A DNA stretch of 64,000 nucleotides from DASVCS01 sp036381495 (GTDB taxonomy: Bacteria > Gemmatimonadota > Gemmatimonadetes > Longimicrobiales > RSA9). Below the pieces are notes generated by a model. The model ran no database searches. It was given only the letters and a program-made list of their open reading frames with translations, and had not been told where the DNA came from. The DNA lies in NCBI GenBank assembly GCA_036381495.1, contig DASVCS010000012.1, positions 1 to 64,000 on the forward strand, in the 5' to 3' direction. Numbering within the stretch: the stretch's first letter is position 1; each line of letters starts with the position of its first letter. A program made the translations under genes and the position numbers. Positions 46,713 through 55,922 of the stretch are shown here, piece after piece.

Positions 46713-47340
46713 GTCCGTGCCTCCCCGGTGGTCGTGGATGCAGAACGCGAGCGCACCTTGAACGGATCGATGGAGCAGCTTTCAGGGGTCGCAAGATCCG
46801 TACCGCGGCTGGCCACGGGTCGAGACAGGCGACTTCCGAGCACACGGAGAGCACGATCTTCCACATCAGGACCCCGCGCACGCAAGAATTTCACGGTCCC
46901 GTGAAGCGCCCGCGTCGCTCCCCAGCGACGCACCGGTCAAGCACGCACGCCCGTCGAAGCAGCGCAGGGCGCACGAGCGCGCACGTATGTATGGAGCGAC
47001 AGGCATGCGTGGTGCACGGAACGTATCCGGCTGGCCAGCGACGCACGTTCCACGGCGTCCGGCGCGCGTGGTCCGATGATATCGAGGAGAGTAAGGGTCT
47101 GGACACCGTGACGGCCGCCGGGGGCTGGTCGCGGAGGGAGACGCCGGAGGCCCTCCACATCAGCAAGCGCCACGTCGGACACCTCGAGGGCGCCCGACGC
47201 CGGCGCGAGCGCGAGACCGACACCGAGCGGTCTGGGAAAGGAGGCGACGGCAATGAATAGTTTTGGGGCTGATGCGCCCCAATATGGCCCGGCGCGGGAG
47301 CGAGATCGTTGCCGTTCGCCAAGTTACCGTTGTGACGAGA
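46713..47340. other. Poorly coding segment between zinc-ribbon gene and tRNA-Gln
   Basis: These 628 bp have no convincing gene. A plus-strand frame (GTG at 46901 to 47260) has a sigma-region-4-like tail with the helix-turn-helix wording ETPEALHISKRHVGHLEGARRR, but its upstream half is unlike any sigma factor. An inverted repeat TTCACGG/CCGTGAA lies at 46890-46905. AAAGGAGG at 47238-47245 precedes an ATG at 47253, whose frame runs through the opposite strand of tRNA-Gln. Remnants of a lost gene are the simplest reading. Confidence 0.4.
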
Positions 47341-47411
47341 TTCCGGGGGGTGGATTCGAACCACCATTGGCGGATCCAAAGTCCGCAGTCCTGCCCTTAG
47401 ACGACCCCGGA
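47341..47411 (-). tRNA. tRNA-Gln (anticodon TTG)
   Basis: The 71-base gene has acceptor TCCGGGG/CCCCGGA, anticodon arm GCGGA-CTTTGGA-TCCGC with anticodon TTG, the T-arm GGTGGTTCGAATCCACC and discriminator A. CCA is not encoded. It lies 46 bp downstream of ispE on the same strand. With tRNA-Gln(CTG) at 4660-4732 the window has both Gln isoacceptors. Confidence 0.95.
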
Positions 47412-47457
47412 ACGGACGACCGCCGTCAGGAGAAGATAACCAAGGTCTGAAGCGGTA

Positions 47458-48471
47458 TCAACCGAGTGCCGCGGCGGTCGATGCGCCGGCCGGCCCGGCC
47501 GTGGCGGTGCGGATGAGTCGGAGGTCCGGGAGCAGGCGTGCCAGGGCGGCCGCGGCGCCGTCGCGAACCCGCGCGTCGGCGAAGATGCCGAAGAGCGCGG
47601 CGCCGCTCCCGGCCAGGAGGGCGGGCGCCGCGCCGGCCCGGGCGAGCGTGTCCTTGGCGCGCGCCAGTTCGGGGAAGCGCTGGAAGGTCGGACGTTCGAA
47701 GTCGTTTACCGCTGCCGCTGCGACCGCCTCCCACGTGGCGAAGAGCTCCGGTCGCAGGACGGCCGGCTCGGCACACGCCGGCGCCCGCGGGCCGTGGGCG
47801 CCGTGGCCACCGCCTCCACCGAGCTGAGTCGAATCGTCGAGGGCCCGGTAGGCATCGGCTGTCGAGATTTCGAACGGCGGCATCGCGATGAGAACGGGGG
47901 CCGGGGGCAGGGCGGGCAGCGCCAGCAGGCGCTCGCCGCGTCCCCACGCCAGCGCGAGCGCCGATCCGCAGAGGAAGAACGGCACATCGCTGCCCAGCGC
48001 GGTGCCCAGGCGGAGCAGCTCCTCGTGGGCGAGTGGGGTTCCGTGCAGCGCGTTCAAGGCCCGGAGCGTCGCCGCGGCATCGCTTGATCCGCCCCCCAAC
48101 CCGGCGCCCGCGGGTACGTTCTTGACGAGTCGGATCCGTACGCCGGGTGTGATGCGGGCGGCATCGAAGAAGGCGCGTGCCGCGCGGTGCGCGAGGTTCG
48201 CCTCGGGCGGTCCGAGCGCCGCGCCCTCGACTTCGAGCCGGATCCCCGTCCCCGCGCGTTCCACGGCGAGTTCGTCGGCCAAGGTCAGCGCGCAGAAGAG
48301 CGTCTCGAGCTGGTGGTATCCCGAGGCCTCACGCGCGAGGACCCGAAGCCGCAGGTTGACCTTTGCGGGCGCGGCGAGGCGAACGGCAGTGGCATCCGGC
48401 GCCGCGGCGCCCGTCGGCGGAGTCGTCGATCCGGCCGCCGTGGACAGGGGACGCCCGACCGGCCCGCTCAC
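47458..48471 (-). CDS. ispE: 4-diphosphocytidyl-2-C-methyl-D-erythritol kinase
   Basis: IspE is the GHMP kinase of the non-mevalonate isoprenoid pathway. Motifs are AAPAKVNLRLRVL, the ATP loop PAGAGLGGGSSDAAATLRAL and the C-terminal LLAGSGAALFGIF. The GTG start overlaps the upstream flippase-like gene (GTGA) but gives about 30 residues of Pro/Ala-rich leader before the family start. Length (337) therefore exceeds the usual 290-300. It is the last gene of a pdxJ-to-ispE run and is followed by tRNA-Gln. Confidence 0.93.
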   Translation of the reverse strand: MSGPVGRPLSTAAGSTTPPTGAAAPDATAVRLAAPAKVNLRLRVLAREASGYHQLETLFCALTLADELAVERAGTGIRLEVEGAALGPPEANLAHRAARAFFDAARITPGVRIRLVKNVPAGAGLGGGSSDAAATLRALNALHGTPLAHEELLRLGTALGSDVPFFLCGSALALAWGRGERLLALPALPPAPVLIAMPPFEISTADAYRALDDSTQLGGGGGHGAHGPRAPACAEPAVLRPELFATWEAVAAAAVNDFERPTFQRFPELARAKDTLARAGAAPALLAGSGAALFGIFADARVRDGAAAALARLLPDLRLIRTATAGPAGASTAAALG

Positions 48472-49568
48472 CGGCGGACCTGCTCCGGCCGCGGAGACGC
48501 GCCGCTGCCCGCCGTGCCGTCAGCCTCGCGCTCGGCCATGGCTTCGCCGCGCCGCACATCGCTCCACGAGAGACCGAGTCGCCACGCGTAGTAGAGCCCC
48601 CACACGGTGACGACGAGGAAACTCCCGATGTGGAATCCCAGTGCGAACCCGACCGCCTTGTCGAGCGGCACGCCCCAGATCTCGTGCAGACCGACGCGGG
48701 TGGCCGCCTCCCACAGGCCGAAGAAACCGGGCGCGGCCGGGAGCGCGACGGCCAGTGCGACGAGCGACTGAAGGAAGAGCGCGGCGGAGAACGGCACGTC
48801 GATGCCGAAGGCGCGGAACCCGACCCAGAAGGCGGCCGCGTTGACGGCCCAGACGCCGAGCGACCAGAGCCCGGCCCGCGCCAGCAGACTCGGCCTGCGT
48901 AGCGCCGCCAGCCCCGTCAGAAAGGTCGAGAGCATCCGCAACACCGGTCCGCGGAGCGAGGCCGGGAGCAGCGGCGCGACCCACCGCTCGGCGATGCGGA
49001 GCACGCTCTCGGGCCGAAGCACGAGGACCAGCAGCCCCAGCCCGACGCCTCCCATCAGCGCGAGCATCATCAGCGCCGCACCGCCCGGGTCCGTCCCCTC
49101 GGTCGCTCCGATCCCGGGGAATCCCGGCAGCGCCATCGCGAGGAAGAGGTACATCGCGACGACGACGCCATCGAGCAGGCGTTCGACGACGAGCGAGCCG
49201 AACGACGCCACGACCGGCACCGGCTCCATGCGAGACAGCGTGTACGCCCGCGCGAACTCGCCGATGCGAGCCGGGAGCACGTTGTTCGCCATGAAGCCGA
49301 TCATGCTGGCCTCGAACCGTGCCCGGAACGACGTGCCGCGGCGGATCGGTTCGAGCAATGCGCGCCATCGCCACGCGCGCACCAGGATGGGCGCGGCGGC
49401 CAGGACCGCGCTCGCGAGGAAGAGGAGCGGGTCCGCACGACCGATCTCGTGCGTCACGGCCGCGACGTCCACGCCACGGAGCGAATAGCCGAGGAGCCCG
49501 ACCCCGAGGGCGATGCCGAGCAGGGCCTTCCAGTCCAGCCTCCCGCCGCGCCGGCGCTCGCCGCTCAC
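48468..49568 (-). CDS. Flippase-like / lysylphosphatidylglycerol synthase TM-domain family membrane protein
   Basis: The 366-residue protein has about eight transmembrane segments. It shows the UPF0104/LPG-synthase TM motif region WRWRALLEPI, ASMIGFMANNVLPARIGEFARAYTLSRM and SFGSLVVERLLDG. Such proteins move or modify lipids; no soluble synthase domain is attached, so a flippase-like role is the usual prediction. It overlaps its neighbours by GTGA on both sides. Confidence 0.85.
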   Translation of the reverse strand: MSGERRRGGRLDWKALLGIALGVGLLGYSLRGVDVAAVTHEIGRADPLLFLASAVLAAAPILVRAWRWRALLEPIRRGTSFRARFEASMIGFMANNVLPARIGEFARAYTLSRMEPVPVVASFGSLVVERLLDGVVVAMYLFLAMALPGFPGIGATEGTDPGGAALMMLALMGGVGLGLLVLVLRPESVLRIAERWVAPLLPASLRGPVLRMLSTFLTGLAALRRPSLLARAGLWSLGVWAVNAAAFWVGFRAFGIDVPFSAALFLQSLVALAVALPAAPGFFGLWEAATRVGLHEIWGVPLDKAVGFALGFHIGSFLVVTVWGLYYAWRLGLSWSDVRRGEAMAEREADGTAGSGASPRPEQVRR

Positions 49569-51004
49569 GACAGGTTCACGCGCAGCAGATCGATCAGCTC
49601 CTCGACCGCGTCCCGCGCGATCGGGTCCCCTCCCGTGATCGGCTCGAGGATCGCCCGCAGCTCGAGCGCGCGGCGGAGCGCAGATTCGCCGCGGTAGAAC
49701 AGCGACTCGACCGGAACGATCGCTCCGGCCTGCGCCGGCGGCGGGGCAACGGCCGGAGCCGGTGGCGAGTGCGCCGGCATCGGCCGCGGCACCGATGCCG
49801 CAGCGGGCGCGGCCGGCGCCTCCGGCTGCGGGCGTGGCGCCGTCCCGCCCGCGACCTCCGGTGGCGCCGCAGGCCCGGCCGCGGCCGTGGCCGCGCGCAG
49901 GCCGGGGAGCAGCAGCAGCACCTCGGAGATCATGCCATCCTGCGCCCGGGCGAGCGCGACCGATGCGCCCTCTGCGGCCGTCGCGAAGCCGAAGGCCTGC
50001 GCCGTGTCCCGCAGCGCCGCCAACGCCGCCACGAGCTCGCGTCGGAGCACCGTAGCGCGAGCCGGTTCTGCCCGCGCGAGGTCATCCGCCATTCGCTCGA
50101 TCCGATCGAGCAGCGCCGCCGCCTCGGTCCGGAAGAAGCCCGCGACCTCGGACGGCGCGTCGCTCGTGGCCTGGATCGGCGCGCGTCGCGGCTCATCGAT
50201 CCCACCGTATCGCTGGAACAGCGCGTCCCGCAGATGGCGCAGCCGACCGAGCGCCGCCGGCTCGACCTTGCCACCGCCTCGGCGCAACGACCCGGACACT
50301 CCGGCCAGTACATCCCGCGCCGATCGGAACACGTCCAGCCACGCGCCCTCGACGGCCACATCCAGGCGCGCGATCAAACGACAAACCTCGTCGATCGCGC
50401 GGAGCGTCTCGGCCACGGCCGGCAGCCCCGCCAACTGCTCGGCGCCCAGGAGCTTCCGCTGACGGCGCAGAATTGCCTTGAGCCGCTCCCGACCGCGCGG
50501 CTCGCGCGCCAGGATCGGGATCGCGGCGTCCAGTTCCGCGAGGATGCCGGACACCTCCCGCGCGGCGAAAACCAGGAATTCCGGGCTCGCCGAGGCCGGC
50601 GCCGGAGACGATGCCGCTCCGCCCGCACCCGGCGCAGAGGGGAGGCGCACACCCGGCCGGCGCCAGCGATCCATGACCCGCGCCACGCGTGCGGCGGCCG
50701 TCTCCGGCTCCGTTCGCTGCACCAACGCCCGCAGATCCTCGATCGTCTCGAGCGCACGCGCACGCACGCCGCCATCCCAGGTCAGGACCCGGCTGACGAT
50801 CGCCCGCGCCGCAGCCTCGAGTGCCTGCGTCGCCTGGTACACCCACTCCTCCCGCGCGAGCTGTGCGCTGCCGCGCAACACGCGGCAGATCCGCAGCAAC
50901 TCGTTCGCATCCACCGTGGTATCATCGGCGGAGCGCACGACGCGCTCGATACCGTCCAGGCAGTCGCCCGCCTCGACGACGAAGAACTCGCGTACGGACG
51001 GCAT
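49565..51004 (-). CDS. HPt-like helical-bundle protein lacking the phospho-His
   Basis: The 479-residue protein has three helical segments that resemble histidine phosphotransfer bundles. In the first, the HxLKGSA motif reads R41-VLRGSA, so the phospho-accepting His is replaced by Arg. Later bundles (about 165-240 and 300-350) do not carry HxxKG either. A Pro/Ala linker (about 375-430) precedes a short C-terminal helical part. It lies between pdxJ and the flippase-like gene. I cannot assign a function; a scaffold derived from CheA/HPt proteins is plausible. Confidence 0.6.
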   Translation of the reverse strand: MPSVREFFVVEAGDCLDGIERVVRSADDTTVDANELLRICRVLRGSAQLAREEWVYQATQALEAAARAIVSRVLTWDGGVRARALETIEDLRALVQRTEPETAAARVARVMDRWRRPGVRLPSAPGAGGAASSPAPASASPEFLVFAAREVSGILAELDAAIPILAREPRGRERLKAILRRQRKLLGAEQLAGLPAVAETLRAIDEVCRLIARLDVAVEGAWLDVFRSARDVLAGVSGSLRRGGGKVEPAALGRLRHLRDALFQRYGGIDEPRRAPIQATSDAPSEVAGFFRTEAAALLDRIERMADDLARAEPARATVLRRELVAALAALRDTAQAFGFATAAEGASVALARAQDGMISEVLLLLPGLRAATAAAGPAAPPEVAGGTAPRPQPEAPAAPAAASVPRPMPAHSPPAPAVAPPPAQAGAIVPVESLFYRGESALRRALELRAILEPITGGDPIARDAVEELIDLLRVNLS

Positions 51005-51008
51005 CCGG

Positions 51009-51761
51009 CTACGGCTCCACGGCTCCGGCCCGCGCCCGCCGCACGATCTCTTTCATTTCACGCACAGCCCGCTCGATCCCGACCAGCACCGCGCGGCTGA
51101 TCACGCTGTGGCCGATGTTCAACTCTTCGATCTCCTGAATCTCGGCGAGGGGCGTCACGTTCTCATAGGTCAGGCCATGCCCGGCGTGGACATCGAGGCC
51201 GAGCGAACGCGCCAGTGCGGCGGCGCGGCGGATGCGCTGGAGCTCATCGGCCACGGCCGCCGGATCCCGTCGCTTCCAGCTCTCGGCGTAGGCGCCCGTG
51301 TGCAGTTCGACCGCGCTACTCTCCATCCGGGCGGCCGCACGCACCGCAGCGGGATCGGGGTCGATGAAGAGCGATGTGCGGATGCCGGCATCACGCAGCC
51401 GGGTGAGCGCGCCCTCGACCCGGCGGATCCGATCCGGGTCCGAGAGGACCAGTCCGCCCTCGGTGGTGAGTTCCTCGCGCCGTTCGGGGACCAGCGTCGC
51501 CTCCATCGGCCGGAACTCGCACGCCAAAGCGACGACGTCGTCCGCCGCCGCGAGCTCGAGGTTCACGCCGGTCCGGACGGTATCGAGCAGAAGGCGCACA
51601 TCGCGCTCCTGGATGTGGCGCCGATCTTCGCGCAGATGCACGGTGATGCCGTCCGCGCCACCCAGCTCGGCGAGTACGGCGGCGCGCACCGGGTCGGGTT
51701 CATCCGTGCGGCGCGCCTGTCGCACGGTCGCGACGTGGTCGATGTTGATCTGGAGACGCAT
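51009..51761 (-). CDS. pdxJ: Pyridoxine 5'-phosphate synthase
   Basis: PdxJ joins 1-deoxyxylulose-5-phosphate with 3-amino-2-oxopropyl phosphate to make PNP. The 250-residue protein has NIDHVATVRQARRTDEPDPVRAA, GADGITVHLREDRRHIQ, EATLVPERREELTTEGGL and the C-terminal HAGHGLTYENV...ELNIGHSVISRAV. Its ATG overlaps the DUF2520 stop (TGATG). It lies at the head of the run to ispE; both pathways draw on 1-deoxyxylulose-5-phosphate, although no dxs is in view. Confidence 0.96.
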   Translation of the reverse strand: MRLQINIDHVATVRQARRTDEPDPVRAAVLAELGGADGITVHLREDRRHIQERDVRLLLDTVRTGVNLELAAADDVVALACEFRPMEATLVPERREELTTEGGLVLSDPDRIRRVEGALTRLRDAGIRTSLFIDPDPAAVRAAARMESSAVELHTGAYAESWKRRDPAAVADELQRIRRAAALARSLGLDVHAGHGLTYENVTPLAEIQEIEELNIGHSVISRAVLVGIERAVREMKEIVRRARAGAVEP

Positions 51762-52633
51762 CAGCCTGCCGAAAGGATGGCTTCGATCTCGGCGGCGCGG
51801 GCTTCATCGAGCCCGGCCGCGCGCGCGAGGCGCAGCGCCTCCCGCCCGAGCGCGGAATATAGCGAGCGGTCCTCCGCTGACAACCGGGCCATGTGCAGGC
51901 GCACCGTGTCGACATCACCGCGCGCGAGCGGACCGGTCAGCGCGGCGGTGATGCCGAGGTGTTCGACGTTGTTCAGCGTGCCCTGCAACAGCGGCAAGAT
52001 CGCGGGGAGCGTGTCCGCGGGCTCGACGCCCGCCTGTCGCAGGAGTCGCTCGGTCGTCGCGGCCAGTGCGACCAGGTAGTTGGACGCGAAGACGGCCGCG
52101 GCATGGTACAGCGGCCGCAGCGCCGGTGGGATGACGAGCGCCCGGCCGCCGAGCGCGGCGACCAGGCGCCGGGCGGCCGCGAGGGCCGGCGGCTCACCCG
52201 CGATGGCGAATGCCGCACCGGTGAGCCGGTCGCCGCCCGACCACGGGTCCGCAACGGTCTGAAACGGGTGCATCGAGCCGATGGCATAGCCGGCGCCGTG
52301 CAACGGGGCGAGCACCTCCGTCGGCAGTGCGCCGGCCAGATGCAGCGCCACGCACCCGGGTGGCGCCGGGCCGACCCGCGCCAGGCCGCGCGCCGCTTCC
52401 GCGACATGGTCGTCCGGGACCGCGAGGAGCACGATGGTCGTACCCGGCGGCACCGGCTCGGGCCCGATCCGGTACTCCGCGGATGCCTTGCCCGGCTCGA
52501 ACAACGGGTGAGGCGGCGGCTCCAGGTCGCGGCCGAAGTAGGTGAGTCGCCGCACCCGCCCGCACTGCGCGAGTGCGGCGCCGAGCGCCAACCCCATTCG
52601 CCCCGGACCGACGATCAGGACGCCGTCGCTCAC
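51761..52633 (-). CDS. Rossmann-like / DUF2520 protein
   Basis: From the GTG at 52633 (overlapping the hflX stop as GTGA) the protein has 290 residues. It has an NAD(P)-binding start (VLIVGPGRMGLALGAAL) and a C-terminal DUF2520 helical domain with ALRPLYHAAAVFASNYLVALAATTERLL. The fold is related to ketopantoate reductase and 6-phosphogluconate dehydrogenase; in some genomes it neighbours panC or panD. The substrate is unknown. The open frame to 53494 overlaps hflX and is not coding. Confidence 0.82.
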   Translation of the reverse strand: MSDGVLIVGPGRMGLALGAALAQCGRVRRLTYFGRDLEPPPHPLFEPGKASAEYRIGPEPVPPGTTIVLLAVPDDHVAEAARGLARVGPAPPGCVALHLAGALPTEVLAPLHGAGYAIGSMHPFQTVADPWSGGDRLTGAAFAIAGEPPALAAARRLVAALGGRALVIPPALRPLYHAAAVFASNYLVALAATTERLLRQAGVEPADTLPAILPLLQGTLNNVEHLGITAALTGPLARGDVDTVRLHMARLSAEDRSLYSALGREALRLARAAGLDEARAAEIEAILSAG

Positions 52634-54012
52634 GCCGCCCCGGAGATGTGGACGCCGGGCCGCTGCTGGAGACGCCCGAGCGCCGCGAGCGGCAGTCGGA
52701 CGATCACGTCGATGCTCGTCGCACCCTCGATCCGCTCGAGGACCTCGCCCTCGCGGTACACCGCGGCCAGGGTCTGACCGTCGACGATCGGAATCCGCAG
52801 ATGGACCTCCGGCCGCCGCGCACGCAACTCTTCCCGCAGCCGCGAACGCAGCTCCGCGAGCCCATCCGGCTCGATCGTCGATGCGAAGGCGCTCGGCCGG
52901 GCGAACAGCGACCGCACCCGTTCGCGCAGCGCCCGCTCCTCCGTGTGCGTCAACTGGTCGACCTTGTTGAACACCAGGATCACCGGCCGGCCCGAGAGCT
53001 CGAGGGTCGTGAGCACCTCCTCGACCACTTCCTTCTGCGCCTCCCACTCCGGGTGCGAGGCATCGATCACGTGCAGCAGCACGTCGGCCTCCGCGGCCTC
53101 TTCCAGCGTCGCCCGGAAGGATGCGACCAGATGGTGCGGCAGCTTGCGGATGAAGCCCACGGTGTCCGTGACCAACACCCGTTCGGCCGGCCCCAGCTCG
53201 ACCGCCCGCGTCGCCGGGTCCAGCGTCGCGAAGAGCCGGTCTTCGACGAACAGGTCCGACCCCGAGAGGGCACGCAGGATCGAGGATTTCCCCGCATTCG
53301 TGTAACCGACCAGCGCGGCGCGGAACTCGCCCGAACGCCCCTTCCGCTGTGTCGCGCGACGCTGCTCGACGCCCCGGAGCTTGGCTCGCAGATCCCCGAT
53401 CCGCCGGCGGATCAGACGACGGTCCGTCTCGAGCTGCGTCTCGCCCGGCCCGCGCAGCCCGATCCCGCCGCGCGTCCGCTCGAGGTGCGTCCACATCCGC
53501 TTCAGCCGCGGCAACAGGTACTCGAGCTGCGCCAGCTCGACCTGCATCTGTGCCTCACTCGTCCGCGCGCGCGTCGCGAAAATGTCCAGGATCAGCTCCG
53601 TGCGGTCCAGGACCCGGACGCCCACGAGGTCCTCGAGCGCCTTCCCCTGCGCGGGCGACAGTTCGTCATCGAAGAGGACGACGTCCGCTCCGGTCTCCTC
53701 GCACAGGCGTTTCAGCTCCGAGGCCTTGCCTTCACCGATGTAGAATCTGGGATGCGGCGCGTCGAGACGCTGGATCACCGTGCCGACGACTTCGGCTCCG
53801 GCCGTCGTCGCCAGGCGCGCCAGCTCGTCGAGGTGCTCCTGTACGGCCCGCGCAGCAATGACCTTGACCGGCGCACCGACCAGGACGGCACGCTCGCGGA
53901 ACACCTCGTTCGTGATGGTGGGCGTGATGGTCTGTTCCCTCCTGTTCCGAACCACCTTAGACCCGCAGTCCATACCCCGACCGGGCGCACGGTGTTCGGC
54001 CCCAGCGCCCAT
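52630..54012 (-). CDS. hflX: HflX ribosome-splitting GTPase
   Basis: HflX rescues stalled ribosomes under stress. The 460-residue protein has the N-terminal HflX domain (FYIGEGKASELKRLCEETGADVVLFDDELSPAQ), the glycine-rich linker RGGIGLRGPGETQLETDRR, and the G domain (GYTNAGKSSILRAL, DTVGFIRKLPHHLVASFRATLEE, FNKVDQL). An ATG at 53973 is an alternative; neither start has a strong ribosome site. It overlaps the DUF2520 gene downstream. Confidence 0.95.
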   Translation of the reverse strand: MGAGAEHRAPGRGMDCGSKVVRNRREQTITPTITNEVFRERAVLVGAPVKVIAARAVQEHLDELARLATTAGAEVVGTVIQRLDAPHPRFYIGEGKASELKRLCEETGADVVLFDDELSPAQGKALEDLVGVRVLDRTELILDIFATRARTSEAQMQVELAQLEYLLPRLKRMWTHLERTRGGIGLRGPGETQLETDRRLIRRRIGDLRAKLRGVEQRRATQRKGRSGEFRAALVGYTNAGKSSILRALSGSDLFVEDRLFATLDPATRAVELGPAERVLVTDTVGFIRKLPHHLVASFRATLEEAAEADVLLHVIDASHPEWEAQKEVVEEVLTTLELSGRPVILVFNKVDQLTHTEERALRERVRSLFARPSAFASTIEPDGLAELRSRLREELRARRPEVHLRIPIVDGQTLAAVYREGEVLERIEGATSIDVIVRLPLAALGRLQQRPGVHISGAA

Positions 54013-54043
54013 GGCGACCTGCCCGCGCCGGGCGCGGGACGGC

Positions 54044-54523
54044 TCAGCCGCCGTCGACCAGTGCCACGGTTCCGCGCTCCCGGTACGGGACCTCCGTCGA
54101 AATCGGCTCCGTCACCGAGATCCGGCCGCTGACGCGGTAGTCGAACGTGCCGCGCGCGAGGATCGAGCGCACCGCGGCGCCCACACCCGCGTAGCTGAAC
54201 TCGACCGGGATCTCGACCACGGCGCTGTCCCGCGCGCCGACGCGGACCTCCTCGGAAAAGGCGCCCTCCGTCAGATTCACCCACTCGTCGTCGCCCCCCG
54301 CGGCCCTGAGATCCAGGTCGTAGGTCAGGCGGTCGGCCTCGAGCCCGAACTCGTTCGGATTCACCACACTCAACTGCACGTACACCAGCCCACCCTGAAG
54401 GCCGAGCCCACCCAGTCGGACGCCCACCACGCGGACCTCCGGCGACTCGACCCGCGGCACGCACCCCGCGGCCCAGCACACCAGCATGACCGTGGCGACG
54501 ACGTCGACGATCCTACGCGTCAT
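54044..54523 (-). CDS. LEA-type-2 (WHy-like) lipoprotein
   Basis: From the ATG at 54523 (AAGGGG upstream) the protein has 159 residues. A lipoprotein signal ends LVCWAAGC, with Cys21 as the lipidation site. A WHy/LEA14-like beta-sandwich follows (VRVVGVRLGGLGLQGGLVYVQLSVVNPNEFGLEADRLTYDLDL to FSYAGVGAAVRSILARGTFDYRVSGRI). Such proteins are linked to desiccation or stress but are poorly characterised in bacteria. It overlaps the end of rarA by about 11 bp; hflX follows. Confidence 0.82.
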   Translation of the reverse strand: MTRRIVDVVATVMLVCWAAGCVPRVESPEVRVVGVRLGGLGLQGGLVYVQLSVVNPNEFGLEADRLTYDLDLRAAGGDDEWVNLTEGAFSEEVRVGARDSAVVEIPVEFSYAGVGAAVRSILARGTFDYRVSGRISVTEPISTEVPYRERGTVALVDGG

Positions 54524-55922
54524 CCCTGCCCCTTCGTTCTGCCGCTCGCTCGGGCCGCCCACCCTCCTCCACACCCTCCGAGAGACCTTCCGCCTCGCGG
54601 CGCCGCTCCGCCCACCAAGCCATGCGCTCGGCGATCCGCTTCTCGAAACCGAACCCGCTCGGCTCGTAGAAGGTCCGCTCGCGCAACGGCTCCGGAAGGT
54701 ATTCCTGCGGCACGTAGTGGGCCACCGCATCGAAGGCGTAACGGTAGTCGCGCCCGTAGCCGAGTTCCTTCATGAGCCGCGTCGGCGCGTTCCGGAGATG
54801 CACCGGAACCGGCTCGGCCGGCGTGTCCCGCGCCGCTTCGCGCGCCGCGCCGAACCCACGGTAGAGACGGTTCGATTTGGGCGCCGTGGCGAGGTAGACG
54901 GCCGCCTCGGCCAGCGCCAGCTCCCCCTCCGGGGTGCCGAGGAAGTGGTACGCCTCACGCGCCGCCAGTGCCAGCGGCAGCGCCTGCGGATCGGCCAGCC
55001 CGATGTCCTCCGCCGCCATGCGCACCATCCGCCGCGCGATGTACATCGGGTCCTCGCCCCCTTCCAGCATCCGCGCCAGCCAATAGAGCGCGCCCTGCGC
55101 GTCGCTCCCCCGCACTGCCTTGTGAAAGGCGGAGATGAGATTGTAATGCTCCTCACCGCTCTTGTCGTAATGCGCAAAGCGGTGCTGCAGCGCCTCGCGC
55201 GCGGTGTCCTGCGTGATGCGACCACCCGGCCCCACCAGCGCGGCCGCCGCTTCGAGTGCGTTGAGCGCCCGCCGCGCATCGCCATCGGCCTGCCGGGCGA
55301 TGAGCGCAAGCGCCTCGTCGTCGATGGAGAGGTCGAGGTTGCCGAGGCCGCGTTCCGCGTCGGCCAGCGCCCGGCGAAGGATCGTCTCGAGTGCACCGGG
55401 CGCCAGCGCCTCGAGCACGAACACCCTGGCCCGGCTGAGCAGCGCGCCGTTCACCTCGAAGCTGGGGTTCTCCGTCGTGGCGCCGATCAGCGAGATCGTC
55501 CCCGCCTCGACGTGCGGAAGGAAGGCGTCCTGCTGCGCGCGGTTGAACCGGTGGATCTCGTCGCAGAAGAGGATCGTGCGCCGCCCGGCGGCCAGGCGCG
55601 CCTCGGCCTCCTTCAGGATCTGGCGCACCCGCGGGACCCCCTCCGTGACCGCACTGAACGGAACGAAGACCGCCCGCGTCCGCTCCGCAATGATCCGCGC
55701 CAGCGTCGTCTTCCCCGTCCCGGGCGGACCCCAGAGGATGATGCTGCCCAGCTCATCCCGCTCGATCAACTCGCGCAATGCACGGCCCGGGCCCAGAATC
55801 GCGTCCTGGCCGACGAACGCGTCCAGCGTGCGTGGCCGCATCCGCGCGGCAAGCGGGGCGGCCGCATCGTCCTCCGCCGGCCGAGAACCCGGCCCCACGT
55901 CGAACAGTTCAAGCTCGCTCAT
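54513..55922 (-). CDS. rarA: Replication-associated recombination protein A
   Basis: RarA (MgsA) is a clamp-loader-like AAA+ ATPase acting at stalled replication forks. The 469-residue protein has Walker A ILWGPPGTGKTTLARII, Walker B TILFCDEIHRFNRAQQDAFL, sensor-1 GATTENPSFEVN, and the C-terminal oligomerisation region (AHYDKSGEEHYNLISAFHKAVRGSD). The start is ATG, overlapping the ZIP stop (ATGA). The C-terminal tail is Arg/Glu-rich. Confidence 0.95.
   Translation of the reverse strand: MSELELFDVGPGSRPAEDDAAAPLAARMRPRTLDAFVGQDAILGPGRALRELIERDELGSIILWGPPGTGKTTLARIIAERTRAVFVPFSAVTEGVPRVRQILKEAEARLAAGRRTILFCDEIHRFNRAQQDAFLPHVEAGTISLIGATTENPSFEVNGALLSRARVFVLEALAPGALETILRRALADAERGLGNLDLSIDDEALALIARQADGDARRALNALEAAAALVGPGGRITQDTAREALQHRFAHYDKSGEEHYNLISAFHKAVRGSDAQGALYWLARMLEGGEDPMYIARRMVRMAAEDIGLADPQALPLALAAREAYHFLGTPEGELALAEAAVYLATAPKSNRLYRGFGAAREAARDTPAEPVPVHLRNAPTRLMKELGYGRDYRYAFDAVAHYVPQEYLPEPLRERTFYEPSGFGFEKRIAERMAWWAERRREAEGLSEGVEEGGRPERAAERRGRDDA

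Noticed and set aside
47253..47450. 65-residue plus-strand gene with a strong ribosome site
   Set aside because: Its frame runs across the antisense of tRNA-Gln and has no family resemblance; kept only as part of the remnant finding.
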